A program made the translations under genes and the position numbers. A stretch of DNA of 64,000 nucleotides from Cerioporus squamosus (Eukaryota > Basidiomycota > Agaricomycetes > Polyporales > Polyporaceae), in the NCBI GenBank assembly GCA_022592435.1, contig JABYQS010000056.1, forward strand, positions 1 through 64,000. Reading direction: 5' to 3'. How positions within the stretch are numbered: the stretch's first letter is position 1; every line of letters begins with the position of its first letter. The notes beneath the pieces were generated by a model. It was not told where the DNA came from, made no database searches, and worked only from the letters and a program-made list of their open reading frames with translations. Below, piece by piece: positions 1-12,362 of this stretch.

Positions 1-955
1 ATCTATCCCATTGAGTCGCCGGGAGGGTACCAGCTCTACGGACGCACGCTGCCGCCGTGGCAGACGTGGGGCAAGGGGCGCGACTTCGCGCCGGACAGAC
101 CGTGGATGCTGCGCCCGTTTGACCAGGTATGTACTACAGCAGCCTCCCGCTGGCGGTGGCAGGTCGCATGGCATGTCTGATGAACGTGTCATGTCTGTTA
201 GGTCGCGTACGAAGTCGTGAGCGAGGAGGAGTACCTACGGGTACGTGTTTCTGGCTGCATTGCGGCCTGTTCCGCCTACTGAGTGTTCGTGTGCTAGCTT
301 GAGAGCCTGTTTGACGCTGGGCAATACGCTTTCAAGGTCTTACCATATCGCCCGCTGGTCGGATGTAGCGACGCTGACGTGAGTTCGTACTGTAGATCGA
401 AGAACGCACGTTCTCGATGGCGGAGTACACTGCGTTCGTGACAAGCATCGAGGCCGAAGTCAGAGAGTTCCGGGCGAGGCAAGCTCGCGCCGTCGCTGCA
501 GAGGAGGCGCGGTAAGTGGTGCCACTGAGCCAACGAGTTCGGGCTCTGTTGACAGCATGTTCACAGGGAACGCGAGCTGTTCGCAGAATGGGATCGCCAA
601 CGCCGGGAAGAAATGGAGGCGCGCAAATCTGTCGCCTCTGACTCGCATCCCACAGGTGTGTGTCGACCTATATCGCCGTCGTGCAAATTGTTGAGTCTAA
701 CGCGACTGAACAGACGCCGATGAAGGGGAATCCCTCACGTCCTCGCTGACCGCGCACGTCTGGAGGATCAAGTGCGCGATTGGGGACAAGGTGACCAGTG
801 CGGAGCAAGTTCTGTTGATTCTCGAGGCCATGAAGACAGAGGTCAATATCGAGGCAGGCGAGGAGAATGTTGGGCGTAGAGTCAGGGGTTTCGGACGTGA
901 CGTGAAGGAGGGTGGAGCAGTACAAGCGGGCGATGTCTTGATCTACTTCGAGTGA
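1..955 (+). CDS. DUR1,2: Urea amidolyase (urea carboxylase/allophanate hydrolase), 3' end
   Basis: This is the C-terminal end of the biotin-dependent enzyme that carboxylates urea to allophanate, which is then hydrolysed to ammonia and CO2. The gene is cut by the window start. Exons are 1-126, 202-240, 298-336, 396-511, 567-655 and 714-955, and all phases agree. The first exon encodes [20 protein letters not shown], typical of the carboxyltransferase part (AHS2/KipA-like). Next comes a charged helical linker. The last exon is a biotinyl domain with EAMKTE, whose Lys is the biotin site, and the protein ends VLIYFE. The donor at 337 (GTCTTA) is weak, but an acceptor and a branch-like CTGAC fit. 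The N-terminal hydrolase and carboxylase parts lie outside the window. The family is recognised with good confidence. Confidence 0.9.
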
Positions 956-1055
956 AAGTGTAAGACGACTCCGTGCGTGGCCGGTGGATTCTATGAAGGA
1001 GTGTGTGAGCATACAAAAAGGACCTTCCTGCCAAAAACTCAGCCAGGGCTGAAGA

Positions 1056-1127
1056 TTCCGACACGGGGAATCGAACCCCGGGCTATCGCGTGAGAGGCGA
1101 TAATGTTAGCCACTACACCATATCGGA
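1056..1127 (-). tRNA. tRNA-Glu (anticodon CTC)
   Basis: The 72-base reverse strand runs from TCCGATATGG to GTGTCGGAA. It folds into a 7-bp acceptor stem (TCCGATA with TGTCGGA, one T-G pair) and a T arm with GGTTCGATTCC. The anticodon arm TATCGC-CTCTCAC-GCGATA has anticodon CTC. There is no intron. A run of five T on the transcribed strand just downstream (1033-1037 region) fits a Pol III terminator. The sequence is identical to the copy at 18537-18608. Confidence 0.95.
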
Positions 1128-1312
1128 TGATGGTGCCGACTGCACTTACGTTTATAGATGATTTTAGCTGTATACGCCCTTGCGCCCTGATGACACACAG
1201 CAGGCGCCGGTGCCCGCTAGCGAGGACCGGGCAGGGGGGCCGATGTGGTGGTCGTTGTCCTCGACGGTGACCACACGCCCCCGCTCGACGTCCACGGGCC
1301 ACGGCTCTTGGA

Positions 1313-4300
1313 ATGGACCTGCCAGCGCAAAGCAGCCGGGCGGGCGCCGTCCTCGCTGCGGAATCCATAGGCCACGGGTCCTCGGCAGCTCGGCATGCCG
1401 AAGACACGGCACAGATCCATGTCTCGAGCGGCATCCAGCAGTCCGACCTCTACGACGGAAATAAGCCCAGTCCCAAGTCTTCCTTCGTCGCCGAGGTCGA
1501 TGAGGTCGCGACGCCTGCTCCCTTCCGCGGATGTGAGTCTCCTGTGTCTTCCCCGCAACGCACCCGTTCATTTCTGCCTCGCAACGCAGTCTTCTCCGAG
1601 TCCAGGCTCGCGCCTCTCCGGCGGGAGTACTTCATCATTATTTCGCGGGCCACGGCGTTGATCATTCTCCTGATGTGGATATGTCTTCCTGTGTAAGTTC
1701 GCCGGAACACCGCGACCACGTTCGTAGCTCACAGACGCCCACCCCCACACAGCTACTGGGGCGCTCTCTCGGACTCTGCGAAGCTCACCGGAAACCTTGA
1801 GGCATGGTTCATCGACCGCGACGGCTCCCGCGTCGGCCAGGGTCTCGTCGCCGCCGTCCGCAAGTTCTCGCCGCCTGGCCCGCAGCTCGCATGGAAGTTC
1901 ATGGATCCAGACGACGTCGGAGACGACAACGACGTGCAGCGCATGGTCCTGGAGGAGCGCGTATGGGTCGCTGTTGTAGGTGAGTCCATGTCCGATGCTT
2001 GCGGGTTGTCACGTCGTCTCTTCATCCCGTGGACCCCGACCGTTCTCTCCCAGTCAAAGACGTCAGAGTCCATCCTCCCAATCCCCTTTGCACTTCACAA
2101 GAGACGCCTCGTGTTCGCTTCGGCCAGTCGATGCAATGACGGGCAGTTCGCCCGGTTTGCCCGGTGAAAGCTCCAGATGTCATTCCGCTACCCGTTGGGT
2201 GTGGACAGACAGGCATGGATCTACCGCGACATCGGGCGGGCTTGGAGAAGTCCGGTGTTGCGGCAGATCCACGCAGAAGTCGTAAAAAGGTTCCGCTCCA
2301 ACATCACAAACTCTTGAGGCCACAAATCCGCGAACTGCGGACTCGGGCGTCGGCCTGCGTCTATGGCAAGCCACCAGTTTGCAGTAGACGTGATTTCTGA
2401 GAAGCAAAGACTCGGAAGGAGAGGCAATGTGATGGGTTGCAGGAGGTCATCTGCGGTTGGAGGGCCGCTTCATGATGAGAGGCAATGCTCAGGTGGCTCA
2501 CAGAGGGCGATCATGTTGCAAATCGTACGGAAAGCCGTTCTTGGTCTGAGTCAGGCAGGGTCGCGGACCAAAACGAAGTGGGGCAGGTTCTTACAAGAAA
2601 AGAGTAATAACTCCTCGGTGGCTCGGGGCCTAACTCGAGTCTGCCTCGAGTAGATTGTAAGGTCAAGAGGCCCGTCTTGGTTCAATCTACTCGCCCGTTA
2701 TAACAGTCTCGCCGAACCTGTGTTTCCGATGGTTATCTTCCACCCATACCGTCGCGTTGAGAGCCTTCCCTGACCTTCAAATTCGTTATTCTGGCGGTAT
2801 GCATGGCGCACCCTTGCACGCTTTTCTCGTCCTCACTGCCGCTTTGTGGCATCGGAGTTCCGGAACATGATGCTGCAGTGCCCCCGACGTCCAACCTATC
2901 TATCAGCTCGTCTGAACAGGGTATCAGATCAGTGTCCAGGCGGAACCCAAAGGAGTCGCACGGGTGGTATGACGATACTGGCGAGCCGCTCAAATCAAGC
3001 CACGGTGAATTGCCGTGCTCTCTGCACCCGCTGCCCTGGAACCGTCTGTTCGTACACCAGTGTCCTGCATCCATACCCGCGAGTTCAGGCTCAGTCCTGT
3101 CACCGTCACCGAACCCCAGTTCTTTCCACTATGGCGTTCGCCATAATGCTCGGGGTATCACCCTCCACGTATCGCTCATAGCCTCGCCGCGGTCCATCGC
3201 GAGGGTGGCGGGTGTCTTTCCAGACCACTCTTTCCACTCTTGAGCTGAACATCGCAGTGCACGCGCTGCAACGCCCGTCAGGCAGCGGAGGTGTTCTCGT
3301 ATACATGCCTGCCGAATCGCCGACTTCGCCTATCCGATGGTGCGGCAGGCTGAGCAGTCGAGGACGGCACCGATGTCGCGATTTCCGAGGCCACGGAGAC
3401 AGCCTGAGATACAATCGCATAGTCAGGGGCTGTTGCCGGCGACGGATAGCCTCTGCCTCAAATGCGGGGAACCAGCCTGTGAGAGCTCGAGCAAGATAAT
3501 GACAGGCATAGGATGCTGAACCGCGGTCAAGTGCGACGACCTCGAGAGAGGAGCGTGGAAGTCGTCCGTAAATAGTCCAGCATCCGGCTCGAGCACAGGG
3601 GCGACTTGCGCACTCAGTTTCTGCGGGGCTGTCCGTGAGCAGTGTGGAGGTGGGAGTTGACTTCCATCTTTCCCTTTTGCCTCCTTCACTTTCATGGAGC
3701 GCGTCGCCGGCCACCAGTCTGGTCAGAGTTTGGTTGATGCTTGTTCACTTGGCTCAAAAGAGCGGCATTTGCTGTCGTCTTGATCGGAGTCCGCTGTTCC
3801 TATCCTTTTTCCCATGATCTCGAGCGTCGTCCTTGATGATCTGCTTGCTGACTTCTTGTCGCAGTCCAGCCGAATGCGACGACTCACTTGTCCCATGCAC
3901 GCGTGAACGGGGACCAGTCCTACGATCCCACCTCTGCCATTAAGGTCTACTACTCGCAGGTGCGTGCTCCCGTCGGCCCGATGTGAGGACCGGCCTTACG
4001 GTCACGTCAGGCTCGTCAGGAGATCGCGACGGGGAACTACATAGTTCCGCTTACGACGGCCATGCTCCAAGCAACCACTTCCGCCTATGCAACGCAAACC
4101 GCTCAGCGGTATTTTGCGCAGATCAACTCGAACGGCCAGCCAAACGCGACTGCTCTCCAGCTGATCGCCAATGCGCCCCAGACGATCACTCCCGCCATTA
4201 GCTGGACGATGGTCAACCTCCGACCGTACAACGCCCCCGCTGCTCAGGCTGTGACGCTCGTCGGGAATATATTCTTATGCATATTCTCGTGAGTGCGCTT

Positions 4301-5221
4301 CGGATCGTCGCATTGCGTTGAGCTAACCTCTGGACAGATTCATGATTGTAAGTCAAGCTCGTCGGGTTGTGGCATATACTTACCACGCCCTCAGACTATG
4401 GCCAACTCGACTGCACGAGCTCTCGTCGCGCCGCACATGAGATTCCTCCCATATATCGCCCTCCGCATCATAGTCCCGCTCGTCGCCTATTTCCCGCTGA
4501 GTGTGAGCTACGCCCTCGTCAACCTCGCTTTCAAGTTACCCCTCGGCACGAAGTGAGTCTGAACTCCCTATCGCACGCACCGCATCTGCTCATAATCTTG
4601 CTCGCAAAGGTTCGGCCAGGCGGGAGGGTTCTTGCTCTCGTTATTCTACATCTACCTCGGCATGTGCGCGCTTGGGTTGTCGCTGGAGGCGATGATCACG
4701 ATCTTCACGCCGCGCTTCGTCCCGTTCTTCCTATTCACGCTGGTGAGTGAGATGGATGTCGCCGGCCCTATCTGACTGACGCATGCTCTGCTAGATCCTG
4801 TACAACGTAGCCCCCGTGGTCCTCCCCGACGAGTTGCAAAACTCCTTCTACTCGTACGGCAGCGGCTTCCCCATCTGGTGAGTGTGCCTTTCCCTTGCGG
4901 CGTTGTGTACTGCGCTAACCTTCCGCTCTCCAGGAACCTGTGAGTTGTGCGAACGCACGGCCATACTAGGGCACCACTAACCGTACGTTTTGGTTTAGCT
5001 CGCAGGCACTTCGCACTATCATGTTCGACACGAACTCCCACCTCGGCCGGAACGCGGCCGTTATCATCGCGTGGATCCTCATGTCCTGCGGCACGCTCTC
5101 GCTGCTAACGTGGCTCACGCGATGGTACGAGCGGCGCAGTTTCCGCCGCGCGACGCGTCCCAAGTCCCCGGTCAAGACCCCTTCTATGGCAGAAAAGGGC
5201 AAGGAGAAGGCTCCGGAGTAG
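1313..5221 (+). CDS. SNG1/DUF3533-family multi-pass membrane protein, with a large insertion in intron 3
   Basis: The DUF3533 family includes yeast SNG1, a nitrosoguanidine-resistance protein of the plasma membrane. Exons are 1313-1532, 1590-1692, 1753-1979, 3865-3959, 4011-4288, 4338-4347, 4395-4552, 4610-4742, 4795-4877, 4934-4939 and 4999-5221, giving 511 residues in one frame. Family signs are a first membrane segment ending LPVYWGALSDSAKL, then VWVAVVVQPNAT, a large loop with SYDPTSAIKVYYSQ, and a cluster of membrane segments in the last 250 residues. Exons of 10 and 6 bases are needed to keep frame. Intron 3 (1980-3864) is 1885 bases, against about 50-60 for the others. The ATG at 1313 is the first in frame, and the N-terminal 70 residues are low complexity, so the start is less certain. 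Its substrate is unknown. Confidence 0.8.
1980..3864. other. Oversized intron with unidentified inserted DNA
   Basis: The 5' splice site (GTGAGT) and the 3' end (branch-like TGCTGAC and TTGTCGCAG) look like the two halves of a normal short intron. Between them lie about 1.8 kb of extra DNA. I see no transposase, reverse transcriptase, LTR or clear terminal repeat. It holds a perfect 11-bp inverted repeat (2647-2657 with 2683-2693, loop 25) and a 46-codon open frame at 2177-2317. There is also a 202-codon frame at 3106-3714 on the reverse strand that resembles nothing I know. A decayed or non-autonomous mobile element is possible but not shown. Confidence 0.55.
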
Positions 5222-5741
5222 AGACCGGTTCGTTTCCGTCCGTATCTTATGTCTGGATTCTGTAGTAGGTCTACGTGTATCGTTGGATAGATTGTAATAA
5301 CACGGTGGATTTCGCTAGTGAGTCACGGGCGGCACTCAAGGCTGATCTCGAATGCGTAGTACGTACTCTCCAGCATCCTCCAGCCCCATCTCCCCATGAT
5401 GTCTCACCATACTACTAGAACCGCGTCGTCCTCATCCCGGGCATATCACCAGCGACGGCCCGGTCTTCCACTTCAAGTTCGCAGCAGAGCGGAGCCTACG
5501 GCGCTAAGATTGTGGACTTGTTGCGCTGTGCGGCGTGCCTGAGAGAAGCACGGAAGCGTGCTTGGCGGAGCACGACATTGCTCCTCCCTGCAGACCAATC
5601 CAGGTCCTCTCCCACATCCCTATAAAGAACGCGCGCCGGGGCGATATGCCTTTTGGTCGCTTCGCCAGCCTTTCCCGCAGCTGCGAGCGCGTTCAAGTTC
5701 CCCGAGGGTCAACCGACACCGACTCCATCAGCAGCTGCGCG
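5222..5741 (+). promoter_or_regulatory. Intergenic and promoter region of MFS transporter copy A
   Basis: No gene is seen here. A TATAAAG box at 5621-5627 and a CCAAT at 5595-5599 lie about 120-150 bases before the transporter ATG. Copy C has a TATAAAG at a similar distance (12248-12254, about 110 bases before its ATG). Confidence 0.5.
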
Positions 5742-8596
5742 ATGTCGTCTCAAGACGCTGCGTCGCTCCGGTCGTACAATGACAAGGAACGGGATCCGGA
5801 GAAGACCGGACATGGCCATACTGTGGCTGACACTGACGATACGAGCAGCGAGGAGGAGGCGAACGTCGGTTTGCATGAGTTCGCGGTCGCTGTACAGTCA
5901 GGTCTTCGTGTGACTCGTGAGGAGAACCGACGGTAGGGAGTCGCTCTCGGGATTGGTAGCGGAAGAGTGCTCATTACCCGTTCCAGGATCGCGAGGAAGA
6001 TAGACTTCTACATTCTTCCCATGGTACGGCGAACCTAATTATACAGCACGCGTCGTGTGTACTGACTTGCGACGATGTGCAGCTCTGCATGTGCCAGGGA
6101 CTAAGTTATCGTGAGTTTTCGTGCCTCTCAGTTCGTCGGAGGGGATACTACGTGCTGAACGGCACCGACAGTGGATAAGACTGCGTATGTCGCCTCTCTT
6201 GCGCCTGCGGCGACGTAGTTGCGATTGCTGACCACACTGTGCGACTACTCTTCAGCCTCAACTATGGCAACCTGTACGGGATGAAGACAGCGCTCCATCT
6301 CTCTGGTAACCAGTTCAGTTGGTTTGCGAGCAGTACGTCGCTCTGTGCATCCCTTTGCCGTTCGTCTGACAACTTTCTTTCCGCAGTCTTCTAGTGAGTG
6401 AACAATCGCGGCGCGCTGCCGCAGCCGTCGACGTTGACTCCCGGTCAGTATCGGGTACTTGATCGGGAATTATCCTGATGGTTGGCTCTTGCAACACTAC
6501 CCGTCGGGCAAGGTCCTTGCGATCAGTAAGTTCGGGAGCGATGTATGTTCGTTCTTGGGCAACTGAGACCACTTATGACCTGTAGCCACCTTGATTTGGG
6601 GAACCATCGTCATCACGTACGTCCCGGGCATAATCTCCTTCAGCCTGTCGGAAGGTAATCCCGTCACAGCACTCCGGCGTGCACGAACTTCGCTGGGACT
6701 ATGGTCAACCGGTACCGATGTCTCACCTTACCTGTGTCCGCGATAGCGTACTGAAGTCTGAGATACTGTCACTGGTCAGGTTCTTCCTCGGCCTGCTGGA
6801 AGCCATCGTTACACCCGGTATGACCATCTTGACGTCCATCTGGTACGCGCAGAACGAAGTGCCATTCCGCGCGCTCATCTGGTACTCGTTCAACGGCTGG
6901 GCGGGCATCTTTGGCGGCTTCGTTGCCTACGGTGTAAGTATGGCTTTCGCATAAGGGTTATGCACTTAGCTGGACTGACGTGTTGCCTGGGCAGATCGGA
7001 CATATCGAGGACCCTGGGATCGACCTCTGGAAGTATATCTTCCTCATCCTTGGCGCGATCAGCATCTTGTGTGAGTACGCAGCCGCTCTCGTGGAACTGG
7101 CGCATTCCAACTCACGCCCGTCCGCCAGTCTCTGTCATCTTGTGGTTCTTCTTTCCCGATTCGCCTGTCGAGGCGCGCTTCCTCACTCCGGAAGAGAAGG
7201 TGCTCGCAGTCAAGCGCGTCGCAGAAGCAAAGCTAGGCGTCAAGAACAAGATCTTCAAGTGGTACCAGGTACGTACTTCTCTCACTTCCGCAGAGCCGCT
7301 CGGGCAACGATGCGTACGGCTCATCTTGACATCCGTAGATCCAACACGCGTTGGTCGATCCTAAGACCTGGCTGCTGTTTATCGCGTCCATCGCGGCGCA
7401 GATTCCCAACGGGTATGTCTCGATTCCTCTATTCCAGGCTGCGGTCGTTACCCAGATCCTCCTCAGTATCGTCTCGAACTTCTCAACCATCATCATCAAG
7501 GTCTGCATCAGCATACTATGGTGGCGAGGGTCCCGACTAAGTCCACGTTCGCAGGGCATGGGCTTCACCACGCTCCAAAGCACGCTACTGGACGCCGCAT
7601 CGTCTGGCGTGCAGATCGCAAGTCTGCTCGGTGCTGGGTATGTCTGCTGTCCGTCCCTCGACGATCCGCGGGACTGACTACAGGCCTTCATCTAGCTACA
7701 TATGCATGCGCTTCAAGAATCGTGAGTCGCAGCGCGTCGCGATAGTTCGTCATCGTACTTATGCGACGCCGTTCGTCTAGTGCGGGTCATCACCATGGCC
7801 GCAGGCAATATCACCTGCATCATCGCCGCGGCGTGTTTGACCTACCTTCCGTCAGACCAGAAGTGGAATCGGCTGGTAGCCTACTGGTTCACGAGCTTCC
7901 AGGTGAGCACCATGTCCAGCCCCGTCGCTCGCGCATCGGGGCTCATTGGGAGGGCCTCACGTACTCAGTCCGTCGGTTTTGCGTTGTCGCTCGTCATGAT
8001 CTCGAACAACGTGAGTCGTGGCTTCCAGCGTGGTGCGCGGACGTCCAGGCTGAGCGGGGGCGGTAGGTCGGTGGCTTCACGAAGAAGACTTTCACGACTG
8101 CAGTGACGTTCATTGGGTACTGCGTCGGCAACATTATCGGGTATGTTATCTTCTGTGCTACTCGGGGTGACGAGGCTCAGGGTACTTCAGGCCGCATTTC
8201 CTCATCGACAGTGAAGCGCCCAGGTACACGACCGGGACGACTGCTATGTTCATCGGGTACATCATCAAGACCGTATGCCACCTTGCCCTTGGGGCGTACA
8301 TGCTATGGAGCAACATCAAGGTTCGCACCCTTCGTCTACTTTCGCATCTGAACAACACTGATTTCTTGCACAGCGTGACCGCGAACAGGGTAAGGTGGTG
8401 TTGCAGGAAGACCAGCTTAAGGGAGAGGGTGAGCGCTCACGATACCTTCGTCGTCGTTTTGGCATTGACGGATGGGATTGCAGAGGCGGGCATGCACGAC
8501 CTCACCGAATTCGAGAACCCATACCACAGGTACGCTCAGTTCATCCCGATGCCGTCCTGACTTATTTTGCTGATGCCGGCCAGATATGTGTTGTAA
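5742..8596 (+). CDS. MFS transporter, allantoate-permease (DAL5-like) family, tandem copy A
   Basis: This is a proton-coupled anion transporter of the fungal ACS branch of the major facilitator superfamily, with about 12 membrane segments and cytosolic ends. About 23 short exons can be followed to a final exon encoding YVL-stop at 8585-8596. Markers in order are an acidic N-terminus, LNYGNLYGMKTALHLSGNQF, LIGNYPDGWLLQHYPSGKVL, TPACTNFAGTMVNRFFLGLL, then SPVEARFLTPEEK, DPKTWLLF, GMGFTTLQSTLL and the tail EDQLKGEGE...EFENPYHR. Exons of 13 bases (6172-6184) and 7 bases (6387-6393) are needed for frame. The start was chosen because copies B and C align to it, although the frame is open further upstream. 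Substrate by family is allantoate, ureidosuccinate or another small carboxylate. The neighbouring urea amidolyase gene favours ureides (inference). No lesion was seen. Confidence 0.85.
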
Positions 8597-9139
8597 TTCG
8601 ACGTTTGTACATTATACGCAAGACTCGCCTACAACCTCACTGCCTTTGAACCTTCGCTGAAGAGCAGGCCTCATGACACATTGCGCAATCACGACTGTCC
8701 AGCGGTTTTGCCCTCACATATCGCGGCTCAACTACACGAGACTAGGATATAAGCATGGATGCTTGTCAGAGCCGCACATCGCACCGTTGCATACGGCACA
8801 TATCTACCCTTGACGTTATGGAAAGCGTGCGGATGCTCTGCAAGCCTCGTTGACATGTCTCTCCATGTGCACCTTCTTCTCAATGAGGACGATTCCCCAC
8901 GTCAGATGCCCACCGAACGCGCTTGTTTATAGTTCTCTTCACAGGAGGAAGGCAACTCCGAAATCGCGGGTTTAGAGAGGGCCCTTCGACACAGATGACC
9001 TTCCCCACTCGTGGTCTCTCGGAACCGATACTCGGACTTCTCACTCCAGTACGCTGCTGAAACTCGACTCGTCTGTCGAAGGTGAGCATTGGCGAACTTG
9101 TCGTTTCACTGTCTCCTCGCTCACTGACTCGCGACAGCT
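8597..9139. other. Intergenic spacer between transporter copies A and B
   Basis: No gene is seen. AT-rich TATA-like strings occur near 8747 and 8926, and nothing else stands out. Confidence 0.4.
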
Positions 9140-12009
9140 ATGTCATCCCTAACGTCGCAGTCTCTCTCCGCCCCCCACGAGGCGCATGGCGATGAGGAGA
9201 AGGCCTCTGAGAAGAACATCCATGTCGTTGTAGACGAGTCGAGCAGCGAGGGAGTGAACGTAGGTCTGCATGAGTTCGCGGTTGCCAAGGAGTCGCGTCT
9301 TCGGGTGAGTCGAGAGCAAAGTCGACGGTAAGCCTTCTTGTTATGGTGGTCTGTAGTTGGGAGTCGTGCTCATGGTTGCCATAGAATCGAGAGGAAGATA
9401 GATACGCATATCCTCCCCATGGTGAGGCGTCCTCAGCGACGGCGGTGAGCTACATACTCAGAGAAGTTCCTATCAGCTCTGCATGTGCCAAGCGTTGAGC
9501 TATGGCGAGTACTTCTTCACCGTCCGTGTTGGCTGTCCTAGGCTAACCTACCTCTCATTTAGTGGACAAGGCAGCGTAAGGCATCTGGTTCACCACCGAG
9601 CAGAGCGTCGCCTGATGACTACGACCCACTGTCAGGATCAACTATGGCAACCTGTACGGAATGAAGACAGCTCTTCATCTATCTGGAAGCCAATTTAGCT
9701 GGGTAGCCAGTAGTAAGTCTCTCATGTACGTCGTCTAGGAAGTCTCGAGTCTTACGCCCCATTAGTCCCGTAGTGAGTATCGCTCCTCACTCGTGACGTG
9801 GTGCCCGTCTCAGAGAGCGAACTTCAGCTTTGGCTTCCTCATTGGCAACTATCCCGAAGCTTGGCTACTGCAACACTACTCATCGGGGAAAGTCCTTGCC
9901 GTCAGTACGTACCAACCAGTTCCATTACCCGTGACTGTGCGAATCGTGGACATTGACGTCGAACATCTAGCCGCATTCATATGGGGTATGATCGTGATAA
10001 CGTGCGCCGCGTGATTGAGAGTCTATCCTTTCCATATAAGGCTGACTTCAGGTCAGGACGCCGGCTTGTACTAACTTCGCTGGTACTATGGCCAATCGGT
10101 GAGTAATTATGGGCTTCACTATACATGAGGGCGCTCTTCCATGTTCGTCCCTTCAGCTTCTTCCTCGGACTTGTGGAAGCAATCGTGAACCCGGGCCTGA
10201 CAATTCTGACTTCGATATGGTACACGCAAAGCGAGGTTCCTTTCCGGGTCCTCATATGGGCCTCATTCAACGGCTGGTCGGGGATCTTCGGAGGCTTCGT
10301 GGCCTACGGCGTGAGTTTCATCTACCGTTTACATCTGTATTTAGATGATATGCTCGTGATTCCTCTTAGATCGGACACATTCAGAATCCGAGAATCGACT
10401 TATGGAAGTATATATTCCTCATTCTTGGGGCTATCAGCATCGTTTGTGGGTCCCTTCGTGTTCTCATTCGTGCTTGCGCTCATGGGACATTGACTCTTTT
10501 CAGTCTCCGTCGTCCTTTGGTTCTTCTTTCCGGACTCGCCGGTTGAGGCATCGTTCCTCAGTCAGGATGAGAGGGTCGCAGCCGTCAAACGGGTGGCAGA
10601 GGCGCAGCATGGCGTGAAGAACAAAGCATTCAAGTGGTACCAAGTATGCTGACGTCGGAGCCTATAGGTTCACGAGGAGACTGATGGCTTGTGCTATAGA
10701 TACAACATGCACTCGTTGACCCGAAGACTTGGTTGCTGTTCGTCTCATCGATCGGTGCGCAGATCCCGAATGGGTAGGTAGCGGGAAGGTACTTCTGGAA
10801 CCACTGAAGCTTACTTGCGTTGGCTACAGGATTGTATCGAACTTCTCGACCATTATTATCAAGGCTGGTCACTTTCCATAGCCTCTATTAACCGTCTTCC
10901 GTACTGACTAGATGGCATAGGGCATGGGTTTCACAACGCTCCAGAGCACACTCCTCGCCGCCGCCGCGTCGGGAGTGCAAATCGCAAGCCTTCTCGTCGC
11001 TGGGTAAGCTCCATTCTCATCGCCTACCAGCTAAATCGACAATGTTGGCTTTTTAAGGTACATTTGTATGCGTTTCAAGGATAGTAAGCCATACCCCTCT
11101 TTCTGCATTGAAAGATTCTGACCAGACTACCCAGTGCGCATCATCAGCATGTTCCTCGGGAACATAACGAGTGTGATTGCTGCGGCCTGCTTGACCTACC
11201 TACCTGAGGACCAGAAGTGGAACAGGCTTGTAGCGTACTGGTTCACTGGTTTCCAGGTCCGCGCAGAGCCCTGTGACATTCGCCCAGTGACGACTCACCC
11301 ATGATGACCAGGCAGTCGGCTTCTCCTTGTCCTTAGCCATGATATCAAACAACGTATGTGCGCTATCTCTCGACGATGCGAATGGAAGCTCACGTACCAG
11401 GTCGCTGCAGATCGGAGGCTTCACGAAGAAGACGTTCACAACTGCCGTGACCTTCATCGGATTCTGCGTTGGTAATATCCTGGGGTGCGCTCTTCGCCTT
11501 CAAGTTCCTCATGACGTTCTGGAGACTGACGGCATGATAGGCCACACTTCCTCATTGACAGCGAGGCGCCGCGCTACAGGACTGGGACGGTATGCGTGCA
11601 TAGAGCGATCTGGAAACACCCGAGCTCATTCCGAATCATCCCCATAGATGGCCATGTTCGTTGGCTACATCATAAAGACCGTGTTTCATCTTGCCCTTGG
11701 AGCTTATATGCTATGGAGTAACATCGATGTGAGTGGAGTATGTTACCGTACAGACCGCCAAGCTGAGCAAATGCACCCTCCGCAAGCGAGACCGCAAGCA
11801 CGGGAAGGTCGCTTCTGAGGAAGACCAGTTGAAAGGAGAGGGTGAGTGCCAATCGAAACTTCACCCGTTCTTCGAGATCTCTGATTAAGACGAGCAGAAG
11901 CTGGCATGCACGATCTCACTGAGTTCGAGAATCCCTATCACCGGTATGTGTGGTAGAATTGACTGGGGCGATCTCATCTCATCTCATTGTTGCTAGATAC
12001 GTGTTGTAG
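9140..12009 (+). CDS. MFS transporter, allantoate-permease (DAL5-like) family, tandem copy B
   Basis: This is the second copy of the permease, with the same exon layout as copy A, including the 13-base exon and a 7-base exon encoding the Tyr junction. Key strings are NVGLHEFAVAKESRLRVS, INYGNLYGMKTALHLSGSQF, FLIGNYPEAWLLQHYSSGK, TPACTNFAGTMANRFFLGLV, DPKTWLLFVSSIGAQIPNG, GFTTLQSTLLAAAASGVQ and HDLTEFENPYHR before a last exon for YVL-stop. The exon at 9636-9712 is 77 bases, as in copy A. Divergence from A is highest in the N-terminal 60 residues and the middle loop. One donor (GTGGGT after SIVC) is weak but keeps frame. All exons followed join in frame, so the gene looks intact. Substrate reasoning is as for copy A. 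Confidence 0.83.
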
Positions 12010-12362
12010 AAAACGTAGTACTGATCAAGCTTTCGACTATCGTGTCGCACGTCTTTGTGTGCTTTATCCAGAAAGCGACGTGTGACTCAGAGCTCCAGCC
12101 GGTATAGGACCTTATCTTCCCGTCTCTTACCCTTCGCAGCTTATCACGCAAGACGGGACCATATGACTGCCACTCATCCGAAAGAAGCACAAGATCTGAA
12201 GACCGCGCTTGGCACGACATCTTCCCTCCGAGCGTCTCCCCGAGGCCTATAAAGGAGGGAGACTTTGTGAGTCCTTCCTTGTTGTCCGCCAACGTCCACT
12301 ATCGCTGAGCCCCGTGGTTCCAGGAGGTCGCAGCATTGCGGTCCGCTGCGTTTGTTAGTCCA
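12010..12362 (+). promoter_or_regulatory. Intergenic and promoter region of transporter copy C
   Basis: No gene is seen. A TATAAAG at 12248-12254 lies about 110 bases before the next ATG, matching the spacing at copy A. Confidence 0.45.

Noticed and set aside
3106..3714. 202-codon reverse frame inside the oversized intron
   Set aside because: Composition is low in conserved features, there are no recognisable motifs, and no support for a separate gene.
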